From: Spirogloea muscicola | Lineage: Eukaryota; Streptophyta; Zygnematophyceae; Spirogloeales; Spirogloeaceae | Direction of reading: 5' to 3' | DNA length: 12,476 nt | Assembly: GCA_009602725.1 (NCBI GenBank) | Contig: WELB01000044.1 | Span: 600,616 to 613,091, forward strand | Part shown: positions 7,801 through 12,476 of the stretch, one piece after another | Numbering within the stretch: the stretch's first letter is position 1 | Layout of the letters: every line of letters begins with the position of its first letter | Translations under genes and position numbers: made by a program | The notes under the pieces: generated by a model | Databases searched by the model: none | Seen by the model: only the letters and a program-made list of their open reading frames with translations | Told to the model about the DNA's origin: nothing

Positions 7801-9950
7801 GAAGTTTCGTGACTCATACTTCAATCTGCAATATTCAACTTGGTGCAGATGACATGGAAATTTCAGAAGATTTTTTTGATTACTTTGAGGCTGCGGCTGC
7901 GCTTCTTGACGTTGATGAGTATGTCACATGGCATCCATTAAAGTTTTGTTTGTGTGTGGACAGCCTTTGCCATCTTTGAGAATCTCATCGCTATTAACAG
8001 CAATCTGCAACCTGGCATATACCCCTTCTTGATTGTGGAATTATTATTGTGAAGGCTTTGGGTTGTGGGGTATGTGTAAAGATTGGTGCAAACTGTGATC
8101 ATTACATCCTACAGATATAAGTTGGTGGATCTGTCAGGTCTTTGATGGCTGTATCTTCATGGAACGACAACGGCCAGAAGCAATTTGTACATAATCCTGG
8201 TGAGTAGTTTAGTATATTGAGATGGTTATCATGACACTTGCGTCCTGTGTGTTGGCTTGGGCTGTCTATTGGTGAGCTTCTAATTAGCAGTCCGCACTGA
8301 AAATTGCAGAAGCTCTGTACAGATCCGACTTCTTTCCTGGACTGGGCTGGATGCTGCTGCGTTCTCTCTGGTCCGAACTGAAGCCCAAGTGGCCCAAAGC
8401 ATATCCATGTCCAACCTATTTACATATGTCTCATGACGATTGGATTGTTTGAGAGGGAAAGTATTTACTCGTCGTTGTTATCAGACACTTGTGCTATCGT
8501 TTTCTACTATCATTATAATAAGATTTGCTGTAATGCATGAGATACCACGACATATTGTGGTTGATGGAGCCTTAACAGCTGCGCACTTACTGGGATGATT
8601 GGTTAAGATTGCACACAAACCGGAAAGGCAGGCAGTCCTTAAGACCAGAGATCTGCCGAACCTACAATTTTGGAGAGCATGTGAGTGCCATTTGTAGCTG
8701 CCTTACCAGGAGCAGATTTTGCCATTGCTAAGTGTTTGTACATGTTGCGCTTCCACAGTCAAACTTGAGGCTTGTTGTTGTATTACTTCTTGTTGTTGTA
8801 TTACTCTGGAGTATTATATTGTAATCAATGAGTCGGGTCATTGCTGGTGCTGTTTATGTGGCTGACCTGATAAGCTATGGCGGCAGGGTTCAAGTATGGG
8901 GCAGTACTTTGACCAGTACCTTCGACCCATCAAGCTGAATGATGTCAAGGTTGGTCAAGGGTCTCATGATACCCATGTCAATTTCTAGACTACATTTGAG
9001 CTTCTTGTGGAACAATAGCGACCTTACATCTTGCTGTTGTCTTTCTCGATCTTTTGAGCAGGTTGATTGGAAATCCAAGGACCTTAGCTACCTTCTGGGG
9101 GTAGGTCATGCTCCGCTTGTTCGGTGCATGCACTTCAGCACTGCATTGAAGGTTCTATGCTTCATCAGGAGGTCATAGTATGATTTATCGACAAGCTCCG
9201 TACTTGAGAAGTGATCTCTGCACATGCTCTAAGAAGATGATATTGTCTTAGCTCACCCTGGAATGAGTGCGGCTTTCCGCTGATTGATGTTTATAAATCT
9301 CATTTAGCCACGATAAGATTATAGGTCCAAGTTGCGATGCAAACCCGAATGACAGCCCACTGCTATCTGAGTGCTCACCAGGAGGAGTATCCCTGACAGC
9401 ACACTGCTATCTGAGTGCTCACCAGGAGGAGTATCCCAAGAACTTGAGCAAGCAGGTGGCGGATGCTAGGCTGGTTGAGGATGTCGAGGCCATTGTTGGC
9501 ATGGACGAGCTCAAAGAAGACGTGCGGATAGTGTACAAGCCAAATACCGAGGCTGCATTCAAGGTTCTGGCTGCCAAATTTGGCGTCTTCCAAGACTGGA
9601 AGGTTAGACTGGTTGATCAACCCAATAGCAGCCTGATTTGAATGTCCGACGCTTTTGATCCTCAAGCTGGCCCTCTGGTGTGAAGTCAACGAGAGGAATA
9701 AGGCAATGACTAAGCTCTCATTTCCTCAATGAGTGCTTCAAAGATCTCCTTGTCCAAGTAGTCTTAGCTGGTGCTAGCTTTGTGTACTACTTCAGTAGCT
9801 TGCCACACTGACAAATTTCTGGAGTACTGCGCATGACAGGACAATGTGCCCCGGACGGCATACAAGGGTGTTGTCAGCTTTCGGTACAAGGGCCCGCACA
9901 ATGTCTTCCTCCTAAGCCCCCATTCTTTGAAGGACCTTGGCATAAGCTAA
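4856..9950 (+). CDS. Alpha-1,3-mannosyl-glycoprotein 2-beta-N-acetylglucosaminyltransferase (GnT-I), 17 exons
   Basis: Golgi type II enzyme that adds the first GlcNAc, from UDP-GlcNAc, to the alpha-1,3 mannose of Man5GlcNAc2, the step opening complex N-glycan synthesis. Exons: 4856-4927, 5232-5282, 5462-5528, 5760-5822, 6231-6447, 6682-6727, 6851-6913, 7129-7195, 7591-7659, 7849-7918, 8138-8199, 8310-8400, 8587-8680, 8887-8949, 9062-9100, 9426-9602, 9840-9950; joined 1422 nt, 473 residues (Arabidopsis about 444). Order: short cytosolic tail MARTTLRLVQ, membrane anchor at about 11-28, coiled-coil stem to about 100, an acidic insert (AEDEEEESED), then the catalytic domain: VACNRADYLERTIKSVL, the EDD metal/UDP motif at 238-240, DFFPGLGW, YWDDWLRL (314-321; the WDDW region carries the proposed catalytic base in the rabbit enzyme) and RTAYKGV near the end. 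Intron 12 is AT-AC; the others are GT-AG. Exon 1 could instead end at 4969, adding 14 residues, but 4927 aligns to the family without a gap. Confidence 0.96.
4928..5231 (+). other. GnT-I intron 1
   Basis: A 304-base intron between CTCCAG^GTCCCG and TGCCTGCAG^TTCTGG, both in phase 0. It was chosen because the joined protein (FFALQ then FWLFSTETGYADKLSEL) matches the plant GnT-I anchor and stem without a gap. The donor is weak. A stronger-looking GTGAAG at 4970 is also in phase and may be used as an alternative. No other content is seen. Confidence 0.6.
5766..6066 (+). repeat. Perfect tandem duplication (two 150-base copies, period 151) over GnT-I exon 4 and its donor
   Basis: Positions 5766-5915 and 5917-6066 are identical by eye over all 150 bases. 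Copy 1 contains nearly all of exon 4 (from its seventh base), the donor A^GTATGT and 93 bases of intron. Copy 2 therefore places a second exon 4 body and donor inside intron 4. Copy 2 has an AG directly before it (ATAAG^GACGGACC, exon from 5918), but that exon would be 56 nt and in the wrong phase, so including it would shift the frame. The gene reads correctly with copy 1 only. Identity this complete means a very recent event or an assembly duplication. Confidence 0.95.
7196..7590 (+). other. GnT-I intron 8
   Basis: A 395-base GT-AG intron in phase 1, between ATATCAA^GTAAGC and GAGTGCAG^ATCATTAC. It is AT-rich. I see no coding segment or repeat in it. Confidence 0.75.
8401..8586 (+). other. 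U12-type AT-AC intron (GnT-I intron 12)
   Basis: The exon before it ends CCCAAAGC and the exon after it starts TTACTGGGATGATTGG, giving PKAYWDDW as in the family. This fixes the intron as ATATCCATGT...GCGCAC, starting AT and ending AC. The start agrees with the U12 donor consensus ATATCC(TT) in its first six bases. A branch-site-like GCCTTAAC lies at 8569-8576, with its likely branch A about 11 bases from the 3' end, the spacing usual for U12 introns. No GT-AG alternative keeps the conserved residues. Confidence 0.93.
9101..9425 (+). other. GnT-I intron 15
   Basis: A 325-base GT-AG intron in phase 0, from GGG^GTAGGT to CTCACCAG^GAGGAG. Its 3' end carries a 44-base tandem duplication that includes the acceptor itself, listed separately. 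Nothing else is seen in it. Confidence 0.75.
9351..9438 (+). repeat. 44-base tandem duplication over the exon 16 acceptor of GnT-I
   Basis: Copies at 9351-9394 and 9395-9438 differ at only two bases (a C/A near the start and the final T/A). Each includes CTCACCAG^GAGGAGTATCCC, so the acceptor and the first 12 coding bases are present twice. The downstream acceptor (exon from 9426) continues the family sequence EEYPKNLSKQVADA. The upstream acceptor (exon from 9382) reads four codons and then meets TGA at 9394-9396. Use of the first AG would therefore truncate the protein. Confidence 0.93.
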
Positions 9951-10759
9951 GCGATTTATCTCCATTATTTTGCAAGCGCGTCCGACTAGCCCCCCATTCA
10001 GGTTGCGGAAATGACTGCAAGAAGCAAGGTCCATTATTGCCCTCAGTGGAGGTGGGGGCAGTCCGTACATTCCTCCTAGACCCACTTCTTGGTTTGTTGC
10101 TCAAGCTGTCTTTCAGGACGCGCTTCCAGCTCAGTCCGGGGGCACTGCAGGGGCTACCGTTTCTGTTGACACTGCAGGCTGCAGAATCGAATGCAAGTAG
10201 CAAGCTCCATGTCTGCCATCAGTGGAGCATGGGGCAACGTAAGGCAAACTCTTTCAATCTTACTAAGCTGTCCCGTTGGATGCCGCTTCTCGCATCCCTG
10301 GGCACTGCAGGGGCTACAGTTACTATGGTGACAGATGAAGGCTTGGAAGCCCATGAGTGGTGCTTGACAGTCTCAGATGTTATCCTAGCTCCGTGTGCTC
10401 TATACAAGGAGAAGAATGTTGGCTGGCGCATGAGTGGACGACAAGTGGCACAGTGTTGACCAGTCATTCCCAAAGAAAGCACAAAGTACCGCCCAAATGA
10501 TATCTCAGCCCAACCAGAGGTCTAAATTGACGCCGACGTTTGTCAGCAAACATTCTCACAACAAAGAATTTTGAAAGAATGCAACAAAAAGTAGGAATGA
10601 ATGAAGCAAATACATTTGGTTGGCCTCATCACATAGCAAGGCTTAAATTGGCCAGGCTCCATCGCATCGGTTGTACGCAAGTACTTGTGACCAGATTTAA
10701 GAGGGTCGAATCGGGCGTGTGCATGGGGCCTCCATGTGCCAAGAGGAGCACCCCCCTTT
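9951..10759. other. Convergent 3' region between GnT-I and the strictosidine-synthase-like gene
   Basis: About 800 bases between two facing stop codons. It should contain both 3' UTRs. No canonical AATAAA is seen on either strand. It contains a diverged tandem repeat and a 208-codon open frame (9833-10459) that begins out of frame inside the last GnT-I exon. I do not believe that frame is a gene. Confidence 0.6.
9999..10320 (+). repeat. Diverged tandem repeat, about 150-170 bases per unit, two copies
   Basis: Unit A (9999 to about 10158) and unit B (10175 to about 10320) share, in order, CAGG-TGC-GAA, GCAAG-TCCAT, CAGTGGAG...GGGGCA and GGCACTGCAGGGGCTAC. The offset is 176 bases at the left end and 160 at the right, so indels have accumulated. 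The offset is not a multiple of three at the start, so the two units are read in different frames; this argues against a repeated protein domain. Confidence 0.65.
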
Positions 10760-12476
10760 TCAGGAAGTGGCAACCTTCTTGGTCAGGTTGTAGACAAGGA
10801 GTGATGGCTGCAGCACGGAACCCAGCCACAGCCGCCCTCCATGCTCCTGGGCCTCGCTCAGGGCGCTGGCGACCTCGCCTTTACGGTCCTCAAGGACCTC
10901 AATCACGTGACCATTCTCGTCCAGCTTCATTGCAAGACCAGGTGGCTTTCCAACGACAGCGCGGCTGATTACGTCAAGGTCAATGGGTAGCGACACAAGC
11001 AGCTTCCGAGCCCAGGGATTCTTTGACAGGAACCCTGACATGGCATCAGTGCAACGCAGTCAGCAGCACATATACCGAGACCGTAGTCTGCCATGAGTCT
11101 GTCCGGCTGACAACCCATGTGAACAGATGATGCCAACTCTCTGATGCTGACTCTGCAACTTATTTACTTGCAAAGCACGTGGCGCAGGCTAATTCTTCTC
11201 GGCATCCAGGCAAGCAAGGCAGGCAGGGCACCCTCGTTGCTCACTGTAGAAGGGCTTGCGACGGGAGTGGAGGGCGACCCAGAATTCCCCGACATCATTT
11301 CTACGCACGTTGTCGGGCGGCCCGGGCAGACGCGCAAAGGTGTCCACAGTTTTCGCCTTCGGCCCCTTGAGCCAGTAGCGAAGCAGCCTGCCGGCGCACC
11401 TTGCCAAGTACGAGTGAGGCTCTAAGCCCTGATCGTAGAGAGAATCAGCAGAGATCGTAGAGAGGCTCAGCATCGTGTCGATGCCAGAGAAATGGGTGAG
11501 CGGCAAGCCCCAGGAACGTGGTATCAAGTGTCAGACTTGCAGCTGCGGAGCTCGAGCTCTGCTCCTGACCTGTCGGTGGCCGTCTCAGCAATGACGACAA
11601 AGGACTCGTCCTTCGAGAGGGCGACGCCGTTGGGAAACTGCAGGCCTTGGAGGAGCACCTCTGCCTCCGCCCCCTGCGGGTCGAGTCTCAGGAAACGCCC
11701 GTCGTCCACGCCCTCCAGCAGAGCCAGGAGGTACTGGCTGCAGCAGGTGGGGGGCAGCTCTCATTATCATCAAGAGCTCACTCAACGGCCACGGAGCGAC
11801 TACAATTGGGCCGCATTGCAGGAATGTGTACTGACTGATTGTCAGCTCATGACACGAGCCCCTAAACGGGAAGTCTATGCTGCTGGTGCACGTTGAGGGC
11901 GGCGCCATCGAGCAACACCTGCGCAGCATGGGCGTCATGACGGAATTACGGCTCCTCGATGACGGCCTGCTCCCGCAGTGATAAGCGGCCGCGGAGGAGG
12001 CGACGCTGGAGTTCGAACCTCCTATCTCTTATAGCTGATTCGGAAGGCATTATTGCAGACGCCAGGAAAAGCGTATGACACTCTGAATCGAACCCTGCCC
12101 ACTGAAACCTGGGCTCGAGCTCTGCCAGCCGGGGCGTACCTGCGGCGGTACTTGGTGCTGGTGTCGGTGAAGTAGACGGTGCCGTCGGCGGCGACGTCGA
12201 GCGCGTTGGTGAAGCCCAGCGGCACGCCGCCGGCCTTGCTGACCAGCAGCCGCGCCGCGCCGCCGGCGGCCTCCACGCGGTGCAGCCCGTGGTAGGCGTC
12301 GGCGACCAGCAGGTCGCCGCTGGCGGCGTCGAAGCGGAGGCCCAGCGGGCGCCCGCACACGGCCTCCAGCGCGAGACGCGGCGCTGGAGGCGCCGCCGGG
12401 TCGCGCTCGCAGGTCGACGCCGTCCTGCGCGCCGCAGCTCGGCGTGCGAAGAGAGCCTTTGAGGGCGCGGCGGCGA
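10760..12476 (-). CDS. Strictosidine-synthase-like (SSL) beta-propeller protein, partial at the 5' end, four exons seen
   Basis: Member of the plant strictosidine-synthase-like / adipocyte plasma membrane-associated protein family, six-bladed beta-propellers of the endomembrane or vacuole; most members do not make strictosidine and their substrate is unknown. Exons in transcript order: >12476-12140, 11737-11570, 11387-11245, 11034-10760. All junctions agree in phase and give about 306 residues; family members are about 370-400, so the signal anchor and first blade lie outside the window. Recognisable segments: CGRPLGLRFDAASGDLLVAD, GVPLGFTNALDVAADGTVYF, TDTSTKYRR, LLQGLQFPNGVALSKD, AETATDRLLRYWLKGPKAKT, LPGPPDNVRRNDVGEFWVAL and, near the end, PPGLAMKLDENGHVIEVLED and LWLGSVLQPSLLVYNL. 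Exon 3 has two in-phase acceptors 12 bases apart (11399 or 11387); the second matches the family without a gap. The first exon is very GC-rich and stays open to the window edge. Whether a synthase-type catalytic Glu is present was not established. Confidence 0.93.
11738..12139 (-). other. First visible intron of the SSL gene
   Basis: A 402-base GT-AG intron in phase 2 between CCGCAG^GTACGC and CTGCTGCAG^CCAGTA. On the opposite strand it contains a 42-codon, GC3-rich open segment (11853-11981) ending in two stop codons, listed separately. Confidence 0.8.
11853..11981 (+). other. Unassigned coding-like segment, 42 codons plus stop, antisense within the SSL intron
   Basis: An open segment on the + strand, bounded upstream by TGA, encodes a plausible-looking peptide (HEPLNGKSMLLVHVEGGAIE, then QHLRSMGVMTELRLLDDGLL and PQ) and ends TGATAA. 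It prefers G or C at third positions, like real exons of this window. I do not recognise the family and see no partner exon with matching splice sites. It could be a gene remnant, the last exon of an unknown gene, or chance in GC-rich DNA. Confidence 0.25.

Noticed and set aside
9833-10459. 208-codon open frame after GnT-I
   Set aside because: It starts out of frame inside the last GnT-I exon, resembles no family I know, and crosses a repeat whose units fall in different frames.
12008-12021. Sequence GGAGTTCGAACCTCC resembling a tRNA T-arm and B box
   Set aside because: I could not find matching acceptor, D and anticodon arms on either side, so no tRNA is called; a tRNA-derived remnant cannot be excluded.
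1-12476. CRISPR arrays, insertion sequences, rRNA or bacterial operons
   Set aside because: None was seen; the window is a eukaryotic nuclear region with spliced genes.

Overview
This is a nuclear genome window from a green plant, most likely a streptophyte alga or an early-diverging land plant. It holds four intron-rich protein-coding genes that I could reconstruct exon by exon from splice-site phase and family similarity. No bacterial or organellar features are visible. The plant assignment rests on a plant-type N-acetylglucosaminyltransferase I, a VAMP72-type R-SNARE, a two-domain plant-style saposin protein and a CGRPLG-type strictosidine-synthase-like protein. The first exons are very GC-rich, while introns and 3' regions are much more AT-rich. 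The species itself cannot be named from the sequence.

Layout: (1) 109-1777, + strand, VAMP72-family R-SNARE, five exons, 220 residues. (2) 1778-2585, convergent 3' region. (3) 2586-4720, - strand, secreted protein with two saposin-B domains, six visible exons, with the start codon hidden by an assembly break. (4) 4721-4785, a run of 64 A followed by an N, standing where the shared divergent promoter should be. (5) 4856-9950, + strand, GnT-I, 17 exons, 473 residues, including one AT-AC (U12-type) intron. (6) 9951-10759, convergent 3' region with a diverged tandem repeat. (7) 10760-12476, - strand, strictosidine-synthase-like beta-propeller protein, four exons seen, 5' end outside the window.

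The genes are independent eukaryotic units, not an operon. Three concern the secretory or endomembrane system: vesicle fusion, Golgi N-glycan maturation and a secreted or vacuolar saposin. The saposin and GnT-I genes are head to head and could share a bidirectional promoter, but that sequence is missing from the assembly.

The most noteworthy structures are the U12-type AT-AC intron just before the catalytic WDDW motif of GnT-I; a duplicated exon end with a second in-frame splice donor in the VAMP longin domain, at the place where VAMP727-type SNAREs carry an extra loop; and two recent tandem duplications in GnT-I, each spanning a splice site. I found no candidate for a wholly new biological system.
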